This document shows positions 52,235-60,925 of a stretch of 64,000 nt of DNA, piece by piece. The notes under the pieces are model-generated. The model was not told where the DNA came from. It did not search any database and saw only the letters and a list, made by a program, of their open reading frames with translations. Each line of letters starts with the position of its first letter. Position 1 is the first letter of the stretch. A program made the translations under genes and the position numbers. The DNA comes from Flavobacterium sp. ASW18X (lineage in GTDB: Bacteria; Bacteroidota; Bacteroidia; Flavobacteriales; Flavobacteriaceae). The stretch is taken from positions 310,001-374,000 of the forward strand of contig NZ_SWKK01000003.1 of the NCBI RefSeq assembly GCF_005144745.1. Reading direction: 5' to 3'.

Positions 52235-52864
52235 TTAGTATAATTCTAATGCTTTGGCCTGTTGTAATAAATCTACCAAATTATCCACATTTAACTTTCG
52301 CATTAAACGAGCTTTGTATGTACTTACTGTTTTTTCATTTAAGTTCAAGCCTTCGGCAACCTCTTTATTACGTTTGCCACTAGCTAACAATTTAAGTACT
52401 TCTATCTCTCTGGTAGAAAGTTTTCTAAAGAATCTCCTTGGTTTTTGTGTACCCTCATCAAAAGCGAGTCTTTGTGCTAGCTCATTGGTGATGAACATGT
52501 TGCCCTCGGCTACTTTTTTAACCGCAGACCTTATATATTCTACATCAGCAGTCTTAGAAAGATAACCAAAAGCACCAGCTCTTATAGTACTCAAAGCGTA
52601 AACATCCTCTGACTGTCCGCTGTACATTAAAACTTTTGTATTGGGGAAATCTTGCTTTAATTTTCTCAAAGTTGCAATGCCATTAATTTCTGGAATATCC
52701 ATCTCTAGCATAACAACGTCTGGGGAAACCTTGCCAAGAGTTTCAAACAACTCCGTTGTGGAAGATACATCGGCAATTACTTCAAAACCAGATGCATGGT
52801 CTAAAACTTGTCTAATTCCCAAACGAACAATTGGGTGACTGTCCGCGATAAGAACATTAATCAT
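52235..52864 (-). CDS. LuxR-family response regulator with degenerate receiver
   Basis: The 209-residue protein has a receiver domain (1-120) and a GerE/LuxR helix-turn-helix (LSTREIEVLKLLASGKRNKEVAEGLNLNEKTVSTYKARLMRKL). The phosphoacceptor position is Glu54 instead of Asp (VMLEMDIPEING), and the second acidic residue is Ser9 (IADSHP). Ser82 and Lys104 are kept. It may act without phosphorylation, as an acid residue can mimic the phosphorylated state. No adjacent kinase gene. Confidence 0.9.
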   Translation of the reverse strand: MINVLIADSHPIVRLGIRQVLDHASGFEVIADVSSTTELFETLGKVSPDVVMLEMDIPEINGIATLRKLKQDFPNTKVLMYSGQSEDVYALSTIRAGAFGYLSKTADVEYIRSAVKKVAEGNMFITNELAQRLAFDEGTQKPRRFFRKLSTREIEVLKLLASGKRNKEVAEGLNLNEKTVSTYKARLMRKLNVDNLVDLLQQAKALELY

Positions 52865-53027
52865 TGTGGTAGTATTTCTATTATGTTAGGCCTAAAATTG
52901 TATTTAATAAATAAATGCTTACAAATACTGAAGGCAATTTAACCAATATGGGCGACAAATTTTAATTTTTTTCAGAAAAAACATAGTATTCCTAAGGTTT
53001 TTTTCGTCTTAAATGGCTTTTTAAAGG

Positions 53028-53825
53028 TTAATCTGCATTTTTTAACACTGCAGGAATTTCACAAACAGGGATGGGAATCATCTTATGTTTGTTTGCGGTA
53101 TTAAATCTTTTATAGATAGTAAACACCTCTTTTTGTCTTCCTGTAAAGTCATCTGCTGTTTTGCCTTCATCATCCATTTGCATAGCCCATTCTAATTCTG
53201 GATAACTTGCGCCAATCTGGTCTTCATCTGTTCTGTCATCGCCCCATAGGCCGTCTGTTGGTGCTGCTTCTATAATATCTTGGTTTACGCCTAAAAATTT
53301 GCCAATCTCGTATACCTCAGTCTTGACTAAATCTGCAATGGGGCTCAAATCCACGCCACCATCCCCATACTTTGTATAGAAACCAACGCCAAAATCTTCT
53401 ACTTTATTGCCTGTGCCTGCTACTAAATAGCCTTTTAATGCTGCAAAGTAATACAAGGTGGTCATTCGTAATCTTGCTCTAGTATTCGCTAAAGACATAA
53501 AACGTTCTTCTTCATTCTCTACAGCTGGTAGGGCAGCGACTAGGCTGTCAAATACAGGGGTTAAATTTACAGGTTGTCTATTAACGTTGCTGTAGTTTTT
53601 CATTAGCCAAGCTATATGGCGGTCTGCACGGGTAACTTGACTTTCCGCTTGGTGAATTGGCATCTCTATGCATAAAAGGTCTAAACCGGTCCTAGCACAA
53701 AGGGTAGAAGTCACCGCAGAATCAATTCCGCCAGAAATACCTATTACAAATCCTTTAATGTTTGCCTTAGTGGCATAATCTTTTAACCACCCTACAATAT
53801 GGTCTACTACCTTTTCTGTTTGCAT
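53028..53825 (-). CDS. nadE: NAD(+) synthase
   Basis: NadE amidates deaminated NAD. The 265-residue protein has the PP-loop VIGISGGIDSAVTSTLCA, the TGNKVEDFGVGFYTKYGDGGVDLSP motif and ends with CEIPAVLKNAD. There is no glutaminase domain, so it should use ammonia. The longer in-frame reading (to 54038) overlaps the divergent gldB gene; ATG 53825 gives the conserved start. Confidence 0.95.
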   Translation of the reverse strand: MQTEKVVDHIVGWLKDYATKANIKGFVIGISGGIDSAVTSTLCARTGLDLLCIEMPIHQAESQVTRADRHIAWLMKNYSNVNRQPVNLTPVFDSLVAALPAVENEEERFMSLANTRARLRMTTLYYFAALKGYLVAGTGNKVEDFGVGFYTKYGDGGVDLSPIADLVKTEVYEIGKFLGVNQDIIEAAPTDGLWGDDRTDEDQIGASYPELEWAMQMDDEGKTADDFTGRQKEVFTIYKRFNTANKHKMIPIPVCEIPAVLKNAD

Positions 53826-53851
53826 AATCTTTTTATTTACGGTCAATAATT

Positions 53852-53859
53852 TACCTTTG
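53852..53859 (+). promoter_or_regulatory. Promoter -7 element of gldB
   Basis: TACCTTTG lies 33 bases before the gldB ATG (53893) and overlaps an earlier potential start at 53857, which is therefore rejected. Confidence 0.6.
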
Positions 53860-53892
53860 CACCTTGTAAATTTAAACGCTGTAGCTTTAAAA

Positions 53893-54861
53893 ATGAAGAG
53901 GTATCTGCAATTCTTTGTAATTCTAGGAATTTTTATAGTTTTCTCCTGCCAAGAAAAAGATAAGACTGAGGTTGCTATAAATGCTATACCAGTTAATTTG
54001 GAAGTAGTGCGATTTGATGATGAATTTGCGAATGCCAAGCCCGAAGCTATACCAATCTTAAAAAATAGTTTTCCTTATTTATTTCCAGAACAGGTGCCAG
54101 ACAGTGTTTGGATCATGAAACTTACAGATACGCTGCAATTGGAGTTGAAAGCAGAAATTGATAAGGCATTTCCAAATTTTAAAACACAGGAGAAAGAGTT
54201 AATCACCCTTTTTAAGCATATTAAGTATTATGTTCCTAATTATGAGGTGCCAAAAGTGGTAACCTTAGTTTCTGAAGTTCAGTACGATGCTAGGGTGGTT
54301 TTAACGGATAGTTTGTTACTTATAGGTCTTGATAACTATTTAGGTCCAGAACATAAGTTTTATGCGGGTATGTCTAATTACATAGCAAAGGCTTTAAATA
54401 AAGATTATATGATGGCAGATGTGGCTGGGGCATTTGCTAAAACCATCAATAAGTTTCCTAGAAACAGAACATTTTTGTCTAGAATGGTCTACTATGGCAA
54501 AGAATTGTGGATTAAAGATAAATTGCTGCCAAAAGCAACTGATGCAGAAAAGATAGGTTTTACTCCAGAAGAAATGGCTTGGGCAAAAGCCAATGAAGAG
54601 CAAATGTGGCGGTACTTTATAGAACAAGAATTGCTATACAGTACGGCATCAGAATTAGATAGGCGATTTTTAGACCCAGCTCCTTTTTCTAAATTTAGAT
54701 TAGAGTTAGATAACGAAACGCCTGGCAGGTTAGGTAGGTATATGGGGTGGCAAATTGTAAGAGCATATGCTAAGAACAATCCAGAAGTTAGTTTAATGGA
54801 ATTGTTAGATATGCCATCGGATGAATTATTTAAAAAATCAAATTATAAACCAAAGAAATAA
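53893..54861 (+). CDS. gldB: Gliding motility lipoprotein GldB
   Basis: The 322-residue protein has a short signal and lipobox (VFSCQEKD) and the GldB domain. GldB is a lipoprotein required for gliding in Flavobacterium. gldC follows with a one-base overlap, and nadE is divergent upstream, an arrangement seen in other flavobacteria. Confidence 0.94.
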   Translation: MKRYLQFFVILGIFIVFSCQEKDKTEVAINAIPVNLEVVRFDDEFANAKPEAIPILKNSFPYLFPEQVPDSVWIMKLTDTLQLELKAEIDKAFPNFKTQEKELITLFKHIKYYVPNYEVPKVVTLVSEVQYDARVVLTDSLLLIGLDNYLGPEHKFYAGMSNYIAKALNKDYMMADVAGAFAKTINKFPRNRTFLSRMVYYGKELWIKDKLLPKATDAEKIGFTPEEMAWAKANEEQMWRYFIEQELLYSTASELDRRFLDPAPFSKFRLELDNETPGRLGRYMGWQIVRAYAKNNPEVSLMELLDMPSDELFKKSNYKPKK

Positions 54862-55196
54862 TGGCGGTAGTACATACTTCTGAGATTAAGTTGAAAGTAG
54901 GATTAGATGAGAACAGGGTTCCAGAAGAATTAAGTTGGTCTGCTCAAGATGGCGGCATTGATAATGAAGAAGCCAAAGCTATGATGTTATCCGTTTGGGA
55001 TAGTAAAAGCCAAGAATCTCTTAAAATAGATTTATGGACTAAGGATATGCCCGTAGATGAAATGAAAGTGTTCTTTCATCAGACTTTGGTGACTATGAGT
55101 GATACGTTTATGAGGGCAACCCAAGACGAAAAGATGACCGCAACCATGAAAGATTTTTGCGACTATTTTGCGGAAAAATTGGAGCTAAAAAAATAG
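54861..55196 (+). CDS. gldC: Gliding motility protein GldC
   Basis: The 111-residue cytoplasmic protein matches GldC (SEIKLKVGLDENRVPEELSWSA, then DNEEAKAMMLSVWD). It supports gliding without being strictly required in F. johnsoniae. It is coupled to gldB (TAATG) and converges on the kinase-like gene at 55200. Confidence 0.94.
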   Translation: MAVVHTSEIKLKVGLDENRVPEELSWSAQDGGIDNEEAKAMMLSVWDSKSQESLKIDLWTKDMPVDEMKVFFHQTLVTMSDTFMRATQDEKMTATMKDFCDYFAEKLELKK

Positions 55197-55199
55197 CCC

Positions 55200-56390
55200 T
55201 TAAATAACGGGCAATTGTAATTTAAACGTTAAGCTGTTTTTAGCAACAGGTTCTATTATAGAAATAGAACCGTTCATGCGTTCTGCTAAACACTTGGCTG
55301 TAGCCAAACCAAAAGCACGTTGATTACAGGTTTCATTTTTCCTTGTATAGAACATTTGAAAGATTTGGTCAGGATAATGTTCCTTAATATTTGGTCCACA
55401 ATCACTATAAAATATCTGGTGATGTGTCTCTGTTTTTTGGTAACTTATTTTACAATATCTACCGTTTCTGGTATCTAAAACGCTGTTGCTGAATAGATTG
55501 GTAAACAAAAACTCTAGCCCTTTTTCAAACAGATATACTTCTTCCTCGGTCTCTTCAGACACTAAAGTCAAGTTGTTGTTTGGGTCTACTTTGCTTTTTG
55601 TTTTGGCAATTAAGTCTTTAAGGTTAAAATTGCGATAATCTATAGGTGTGGTGTTGTATAAGATATGGTCTAACATGCCACCTAAAGTATGGTTTAATGT
55701 GTTGGCATTCTTAGTTATGTCACGTACCCATGTATCTAAATAGGGGTCTAGATGGCCATTTTCTTTGCTGAAGGTGTCTATTGCTGTTTTTAAACGTAAG
55801 GTAGGTGCAATCAACTCTTGGGTAAAAGAATGTAGCTCTTGATGTAATCCTTTTAGTTTGGCTTCTTTCTTTTCGCAAATAGCAATGACGCTTTTTTTAG
55901 CTTTTTTAAGGGCAACCGCTTGCCAAATCTGGTCAACTAGTGCCTCGAAGCCCTCTTTTTGATTGGTAGTAAGGGTTAACGGTTTATCATGGTAAACACA
56001 TAGAACACCTAAATAATGCCCTACTTCAGATTTTAATGCAGTTCCAAAGTAGTACCTAAGATTGTCCTTAGCCACAAAATGCTTTTCAAAAACAAAATCT
56101 GGATGCGTATGTAAGTCTTCTACCTCTAGCTGTATTTTTCTTTTAGCTAGCAAATGTTTAGAGAGGGACAGCGCACCGTGATTGGCTTTTTGATTATATG
56201 GCGTTTTCGCCGTATACCAATCAAACTCCTCATCAAAAAGTTGAAATTCCACTTTATCCACACCACTGATTGCACTAGCCAATTTATAAATGCGCTGTAA
56301 TTCATCTTGCTTCATAGAGTTCAGTATAAATAACTCTTGAAGTCGTTCCTTTTGTTCAGCTTTGAAAATGATGCTTGTTTGCTGTTTCAT
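55200..56390 (-). CDS. GAF-domain histidine-kinase-like protein, degenerate
   Basis: The 396-residue protein has a GAF-like domain (about 20-160), a coiled dimerisation helix and a HATPase-like domain (about 255-396). Where HisKA has the phosphoacceptor His in HExxxP, this protein has Gln191 (TQELIAPT). The ATP-binding G1 box is altered (YSDCGPN) and G2 is only partly kept. It is probably a pseudokinase or sensor without autophosphorylation. No response regulator adjoins; the nearest, also degenerate, is at 52235. Confidence 0.8.
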   Translation of the reverse strand: MKQQTSIIFKAEQKERLQELFILNSMKQDELQRIYKLASAISGVDKVEFQLFDEEFDWYTAKTPYNQKANHGALSLSKHLLAKRKIQLEVEDLHTHPDFVFEKHFVAKDNLRYYFGTALKSEVGHYLGVLCVYHDKPLTLTTNQKEGFEALVDQIWQAVALKKAKKSVIAICEKKEAKLKGLHQELHSFTQELIAPTLRLKTAIDTFSKENGHLDPYLDTWVRDITKNANTLNHTLGGMLDHILYNTTPIDYRNFNLKDLIAKTKSKVDPNNNLTLVSEETEEEVYLFEKGLEFLFTNLFSNSVLDTRNGRYCKISYQKTETHHQIFYSDCGPNIKEHYPDQIFQMFYTRKNETCNQRAFGLATAKCLAERMNGSISIIEPVAKNSLTFKLQLPVI

Positions 56391-56593
56391 CCCCTCTAAT
56401 CTTTTGCTTCCGTTTTACAATTAATGGTTAGTGCTAATAAAACGTTAAAACAAATAAACGAGAGAAACTACTTACAATTTATACAAAAAGCTTTTCGATT
56501 TTATGCAAACGATTGCAGAAAAGGTTTTCGTTAATGGTGTAAGTGGTAACATTGAACAAAAGAATAGTTTAGAGGCCTTTTTTGTTCCTTTAA

Positions 56594-57052
56594 CTAAGGA
56601 TTCTTTAACATTAAATCTTTGCTTACTTTTTCTCTGGTTGGGCGTAGCCATAGCATGTAAAGAATTAAGGTGCCTGTTATTGTAATATAGATTGGGTAGC
56701 CTTCTAAGGTATATCCGGCAATATTAAGTAAAGCGGCACCTTCTAACAATGCATATCTAATAATACTTGCCGGCAAGTAGGCGCTGCATTTTTTTTGTAT
56801 GCTGGGAAGGTTTCTTGCTTTTTCTACCTTTTGCCTAAAAATGAAGTTGCCTAGGAAAATAGCAATAGCGGCAAGCGTAGGCAACACGTAAAGTAAGATG
56901 CTCTCTTGTTGTGGTACGGTTACTCCTTGGTTTTTAGAGGAAAGGTATAAAAATGTAGAAAATGCCAGGGTACCACCAATTAGGGCAATATGAATAATGG
57001 TTAAGGTCTGAACAAAATTTTTGAGCGTGGGAGTGTTGTTAGATGCTGTCAT
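56594..57052 (-). CDS. Membrane protein of unknown function
   Basis: The 152-residue protein has four hydrophobic segments (about 18-36, 50-66, 95-112, 120-137) and a basic C-terminus. I do not recognise the family. It starts 21 bases after the pirin gene on the same strand, so they may form one unit. Confidence 0.8.
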   Translation of the reverse strand: MTASNNTPTLKNFVQTLTIIHIALIGGTLAFSTFLYLSSKNQGVTVPQQESILLYVLPTLAAIAIFLGNFIFRQKVEKARNLPSIQKKCSAYLPASIIRYALLEGAALLNIAGYTLEGYPIYITITGTLILYMLWLRPTREKVSKDLMLKNP

Positions 57053-57073
57053 TAAGTTGGTATAAAATAGTAC

Positions 57074-57796
57074 TTAGATGCGTGGCAATTTCATGGGGAC
57101 TTCCATGACTAGAATTCTACTGTTAGGGCTAGCGGTTATTGTTATTTCTGTCGTATCCCATATGCCTAAGCCATCTCTTTTTTCTAGTTTTATCTGGTTT
57201 GTAGTGGCTTCGCCTTCCAATATAAATACGTAGATACCATTACCTTCTTTGTGGGTTTTGTATGTGGTAGTGGTTTCTTGTTTAAAATCGCCTAAAGAAA
57301 ACCAAGCGTCTTGATGTATCCATACACCTTGATCCTCTGAATTGGGTGAAAGGATTTGATAAAAATTGTTTATTGTGGCTATTTCTTTTAATGAAATTTG
57401 ATCATATCTAGGGGTTACTTGTCTTTCTTTTGGGAAAATCCATATTTGTAAAAATTGTACCTCCTTGTCATTATTTTTGTTGTACTCGCTATGAGATATG
57501 CCCGTCCCAGCACTCATTACTTGTATATCTCCTTCTCTAATAGTGGTGACGTTGCTCATGGAGTCCTTGTGCTCTAAATCTCCAGAAAGTGGTATGGAGA
57601 TGATTTCCATATTATCATGCGGATGTGTACCAAAACCCATGCCAGCAGCTACGCAATCATCATTTAATACGCGTAAAACTCCAAAATGATTGCGTTCTGG
57701 ATTTCTATAGGCGGCAAAGCTAAAAGTATGATAGCTTTTTAGCCAACCATGATTGGCAAAACCTCTAGTTTCTGCTTTATGTAGTACTGTTTTCAT
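57074..57796 (-). CDS. Pirin family protein (YhhW-like)
   Basis: The 240-residue bicupin has the pirin metal site THPHDNMEIISIPLSGDLEHKDSMSN and GISHSEYN. Bacterial members have been described as quercetin dioxygenases or redox sensors; activity here is not assigned. Confidence 0.92.
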   Translation of the reverse strand: MKTVLHKAETRGFANHGWLKSYHTFSFAAYRNPERNHFGVLRVLNDDCVAAGMGFGTHPHDNMEIISIPLSGDLEHKDSMSNVTTIREGDIQVMSAGTGISHSEYNKNNDKEVQFLQIWIFPKERQVTPRYDQISLKEIATINNFYQILSPNSEDQGVWIHQDAWFSLGDFKQETTTTYKTHKEGNGIYVFILEGEATTNQIKLEKRDGLGIWDTTEITITASPNSRILVMEVPMKLPRI

Positions 57797-57860
57797 TGCA
57801 ATTTAATCGAGCTTAAAGTTACAAAGAAACGATTGCAACAGAAAACAAGAATTATTCTGT

Positions 57861-58478
57861 TTATGCCATTGCTTCTGGCGAGAAATTAGCATTTATTTCA
57901 TCTATAAATGCGAGTAATTCTTCCTTGCCTGTGTAATTACTAGAAGAGGTTACAAAATGTGGCGGCGCTTCTTCCCAAGCTTGCTCTAAAAGGGAGTTTA
58001 AATAACGGGTAACATGGCTGTTAATAGCACCAGGTTTTAGCTTATCTGATTTAGTGAAGATGATTGCAAATGGAATGCCATTAATACCTAGCCATTCCAT
58101 AAATTCTAAATCTATGGTTTGTGGGTCATGCCTAATATCAACTAGAACAAAAGCGCAAACCAACTGCTTTCGTTTTAAAAAATATTCAGTAATGTATTTC
58201 TGAAAAGTTTTCTTTTCTTTTTTAGAAACACGGGCATAACCATACCCAGGTAAATCAACTAAAAACCAGTTTTTATTAATCTTAAAGTGATTAATTAATT
58301 GGGTTTTTCCTGGCCTGCCAGATGTTTTTGCTAGACTCTTACGTTCTACCAGCATATTTATTAAAGAAGATTTGCCAACGTTAGACCTACCAATAAAAGC
58401 GTATTCTGGGATAGGCTCTTTAGGGCATTTGGCAACGTCAGAATTACTCATGACAAATTCAGCTGAAGTAATTTTCAT
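57861..58478 (-). CDS. ysxC: Ribosome biogenesis GTP-binding protein
   Basis: YsxC/EngB is an essential 50S-assembly GTPase. The 205-residue protein has GRSNVGKSSLIN (G1), DLPGYGYAR (G3) and TKSDKL (G4). A longer reading from 58514 is excluded because the promoter -7 element (58502-58509) lies inside it. Confidence 0.95.
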   Translation of the reverse strand: MKITSAEFVMSNSDVAKCPKEPIPEYAFIGRSNVGKSSLINMLVERKSLAKTSGRPGKTQLINHFKINKNWFLVDLPGYGYARVSKKEKKTFQKYITEYFLKRKQLVCAFVLVDIRHDPQTIDLEFMEWLGINGIPFAIIFTKSDKLKPGAINSHVTRYLNSLLEQAWEEAPPHFVTSSSNYTGKEELLAFIDEINANFSPEAMA

Positions 58479-58501
58479 CTTTACTGTTTTTAAAAGGTAC
58501 A

Positions 58502-58509
58502 CAAAGATA
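58502..58509 (-). promoter_or_regulatory. Promoter -7 element of ysxC
   Basis: Minus-strand TATCTTTG, 23 bases before the chosen ATG. Confidence 0.65.
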
Positions 58510-58542
58510 ACCAAGTTGTTTAGGCTAGTAGACGAAGCTGTG

Positions 58543-59307
58543 CTATAACCCTTTTTGTGTTAACCAAGCGTCTAGTAGTTGATTAAATTTCTCTGGATGT
58601 TCCATCATGGGTGCATGCCCGCATTTATCTATCCAAAATAAATCAGAATTTGGTAAAAGCTGGTGAAATTCTGTGGCTACTTCTGGTGGTGTAACGTTGT
58701 CTTGTTTACCCCAAATAATACAGGTGGGTGTTTCCATTTTTGGTAAATCTTTCGCCATATTGTGTCTAATGGCACTTTTGGCAATAGCGAGCGTTTTTAC
58801 CAATTTCATACGGTCGTTAACGGTAGCAAAAACTTCGTCAACAATTTCTTTGGTGGCCACCTCGGGATCATAAAAAACGTCTTGGGCTTTTTTCTTAATG
58901 AATTCGTAATCCCCTCTTTTAGGGTATTCATTGCCCATAGCGTTTTCGTAAAGGCCAGAACTTCCTGTAATTACTAGTGCTTTTACTTTTTCTGGAAACA
59001 TTTTGGTGTGTAACAAACCAATATGTCCGCCAAGGGAGTTCCCTAACAGGATTACATCATCCAAACCTTTGTGTTCTATAAAGCCTTCTAAAAATTTAGC
59101 AAAGTTCTTAACCGTAGTCTTAATAACTGGCATGTCATAAATAGGGAGCTCTGGAACTAAAACTTTGTAGCCTTTGGGTGGAAAGTATTCGGTAACCCCA
59201 TGGAAGTTACTCAAACCGCCCATAAGTCCGTGTAAAATAATAATCGGTGTTCCTTCACCTAGCTCCAAATAACGGTACTTACCGTCCTGTACAATTGTCT
59301 CCTCCAT
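58543..59307 (-). CDS. Alpha/beta hydrolase
   Basis: The 254-residue hydrolase has the oxyanion HGLMGG, nucleophile elbow GNSLGG, acid GKQDNVTPP and catalytic His in CGHAPMMEHP. It is located next to ysxC and the mraZ cluster, as in other flavobacteria. Substrate unknown. Confidence 0.9.
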   Translation of the reverse strand: MEETIVQDGKYRYLELGEGTPIIILHGLMGGLSNFHGVTEYFPPKGYKVLVPELPIYDMPVIKTTVKNFAKFLEGFIEHKGLDDVILLGNSLGGHIGLLHTKMFPEKVKALVITGSSGLYENAMGNEYPKRGDYEFIKKKAQDVFYDPEVATKEIVDEVFATVNDRMKLVKTLAIAKSAIRHNMAKDLPKMETPTCIIWGKQDNVTPPEVATEFHQLLPNSDLFWIDKCGHAPMMEHPEKFNQLLDAWLTQKGL

Positions 59308-59329
59308 TTAAGTTGGTTCCGATGGAGCG

Positions 59330-59337
59330 CAAATATA
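59330..59337 (-). promoter_or_regulatory. Promoter -7 element of the alpha/beta hydrolase gene
   Basis: Minus-strand TATATTTG, 22 bases upstream of the ATG at 59307. Confidence 0.65.
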
Positions 59338-59463
59338 GGCAATTCAATATTATGTATGCATAATTGATTTTCGGCTAAAATTTTGGTAGGAGCACTTTTT
59401 GTAAAACGCTATAATCTCCTGCGGTGGTAAAATGAATCCAATTTTTGTCTTTAAGTGGCAAAT

Positions 59464-59472
59464 TGTGGATAA
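59464..59472 (-). promoter_or_regulatory. Perfect single DnaA box upstream of mraZ
   Basis: TGTGGATAA is the reverse complement of TTATCCACA. It lies about 60 bases before the mraZ promoter -7 element. No second box was seen nearby, so this is not an origin. Confidence 0.4.
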
Positions 59473-59532
59473 TTAGATTCGCATTTTATTAACAATGTGG
59501 GGTTTTGTGGTAAAATGTGGTAATAAATTTTA

Positions 59533-59540
59533 TATTTTTG
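59533..59540 (+). promoter_or_regulatory. Promoter -7 element of the division cluster
   Basis: TATTTTTG matches TAnnTTTG. TTTTG at 59503-59507 is 25 bases upstream. It opens the mraZ-murE cluster. Confidence 0.55.
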
Positions 59541-59566
59541 AGTTGTATTACGTAAACAAGCCGATT

Positions 59567-60040
59567 TTGGATATTTTTTTCTTTGGGGTTTTTAACTGTA
59601 AGGCCGATGCTAAGGGTAGGGTTATGCTGCCTGTAGCGTTGCGCAACCAGATGGCTCCTGTTCTAAAAGATGGCTTCTTTATTAAAAAGGCGTATTACAG
59701 CGAGTGTTTGGAGTTGTATCCTGCATATGAGTGGAATAGAGTAATGGGAGAGTTGAACCAAAAAAGTAGGTTCGATGAGGAGAATATAGACTTTATAAGA
59801 ATGTATACCGCGGGGTTAAGGCAGATAGAGGTAGATGCAACAGGGAGGTTATTGATTCCTAAAGATGTGATTAGTATGGTGGGGATAACTAAAGAAGTGG
59901 TTATTGCTCCCATTGGTAAGCACTTAGAGATTTGGGATAAGGATGCGTATGAAAATGTAATTCAGGCTTCCAAGGAAGAGAAAAAGGCGTTGGCTAAGCG
60001 AGTAATGAATTCTGATAAAGCTACAGACAATGTATCATGA
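59567..60040 (+). CDS. mraZ: Transcriptional regulator MraZ
   Basis: MraZ is the regulator at the head of the division and cell-wall cluster. Two AbrB/SpoVT-like halves are seen (CKADAKGRVMLPVALR and IEVDATGRLLIPKDV). An ATG at 59495 lies before the promoter element and adds a non-conserved hydrophobic stretch; TTG 59567 gives 157 residues, the usual size. The start remains uncertain. It overlaps rsmH by 11 bases. Confidence 0.88.
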   Translation: MDIFFFGVFNCKADAKGRVMLPVALRNQMAPVLKDGFFIKKAYYSECLELYPAYEWNRVMGELNQKSRFDEENIDFIRMYTAGLRQIEVDATGRLLIPKDVISMVGITKEVVIAPIGKHLEIWDKDAYENVIQASKEEKKALAKRVMNSDKATDNVS

Positions 60041-60923
60041 TCCAGTTTTGCTTGCGCCAACGGTAGATGGTCTTGCAATTAAAGAAGATGGGGTTTATGT
60101 GGATGTCACTTTTGGTGGTGGCGGTCATAGCAGGGAAATCTTAAAAAGATTGGGTCCAGAAGGTAAATTGTTCGCTTTTGATCAAGATGAAGATGCGCTG
60201 CAAAATACCATAGACGACTCAAGGTTTACCTTAATTAATGAAAATTTTAGGTTCTTAAAACAGTACTTGAAATTTTATGGGGTAAGTAAAGTAGACGGAA
60301 TTCTAGCTGATTTTGGTGTCTCTTCTCATCAGTTTGATGAAGCGGATAGAGGGTTTTCTATTCGTTTTGATGGGGATTTAGATATGCGTATGGATCAGCG
60401 TAAAACGGCTTCTGCATACGATGTGGTTAATCATTACGAAGTTAAAGACCTAGCGCAAGTGCTTAAAGAGTATGGTGAGTTGCGCAATGCGATGGCTATT
60501 GCCAGGGCAATAGAAGGTGCTAGGCTAGAGCAGCCTATAAAAACTACCGAGCAGCTAAAACAGGTTCTGAACAAGTTTTTGCCAAGGAATAAGGAGCATA
60601 AAATTCTTGCTCAAATTTATCAGGCAATTCGTATTGAAGTGAATGAAGAAATACAAGTGTTGAAGGATTTTCTAGAACAAGTGCCAGAGTTGCTGGTAAA
60701 AGGGGGTAGGCTAAGTCTTATTAGTTACCATTCTTTAGAGGATCGTCTGGTTAAGCGCTTTATTCGTGATGGTAAATTTCAAGGAGAAGCAGAGAAAGAT
60801 TTTTATGGCAATATTAATGTGCCATTAAAAAAGGTGGGGGGATTAATTGTTCCCAATGCTGCAGAGATAGCAAGAAACAATAGGGCTAGGAGCGCAAAAT
60901 TGAGAATAGCAGAAAAGTTGTAA
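60030..60923 (+). CDS. rsmH: 16S rRNA (cytosine1402-N4)-methyltransferase
   Basis: RsmH (MraW) methylates C1402 of 16S rRNA with SAM. The 297-residue protein has the SAM motif VDVTFGGGGHSREIL, ILADFGVSSHQFDEADRGFSIR, LDMRMDQ and the ISYHSLEDRLVKRF motif. It is the usual second gene of the cluster. Confidence 0.97.
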   Translation: MYHDPVLLAPTVDGLAIKEDGVYVDVTFGGGGHSREILKRLGPEGKLFAFDQDEDALQNTIDDSRFTLINENFRFLKQYLKFYGVSKVDGILADFGVSSHQFDEADRGFSIRFDGDLDMRMDQRKTASAYDVVNHYEVKDLAQVLKEYGELRNAMAIARAIEGARLEQPIKTTEQLKQVLNKFLPRNKEHKILAQIYQAIRIEVNEEIQVLKDFLEQVPELLVKGGRLSLISYHSLEDRLVKRFIRDGKFQGEAEKDFYGNINVPLKKVGGLIVPNAAEIARNNRARSAKLRIAEKL

Positions 60924-60925
60924 GG

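Noticed and set aside
56503-56685. 60-residue plus-strand ORF
   Set aside because: It overlaps the 3' end of the minus-strand membrane protein gene, and its second half is the antisense of that gene's C-terminus.
59308-59566. Replication origin
   Set aside because: Only one DnaA box was seen, with no dnaA gene, no cluster of boxes and no iterons.
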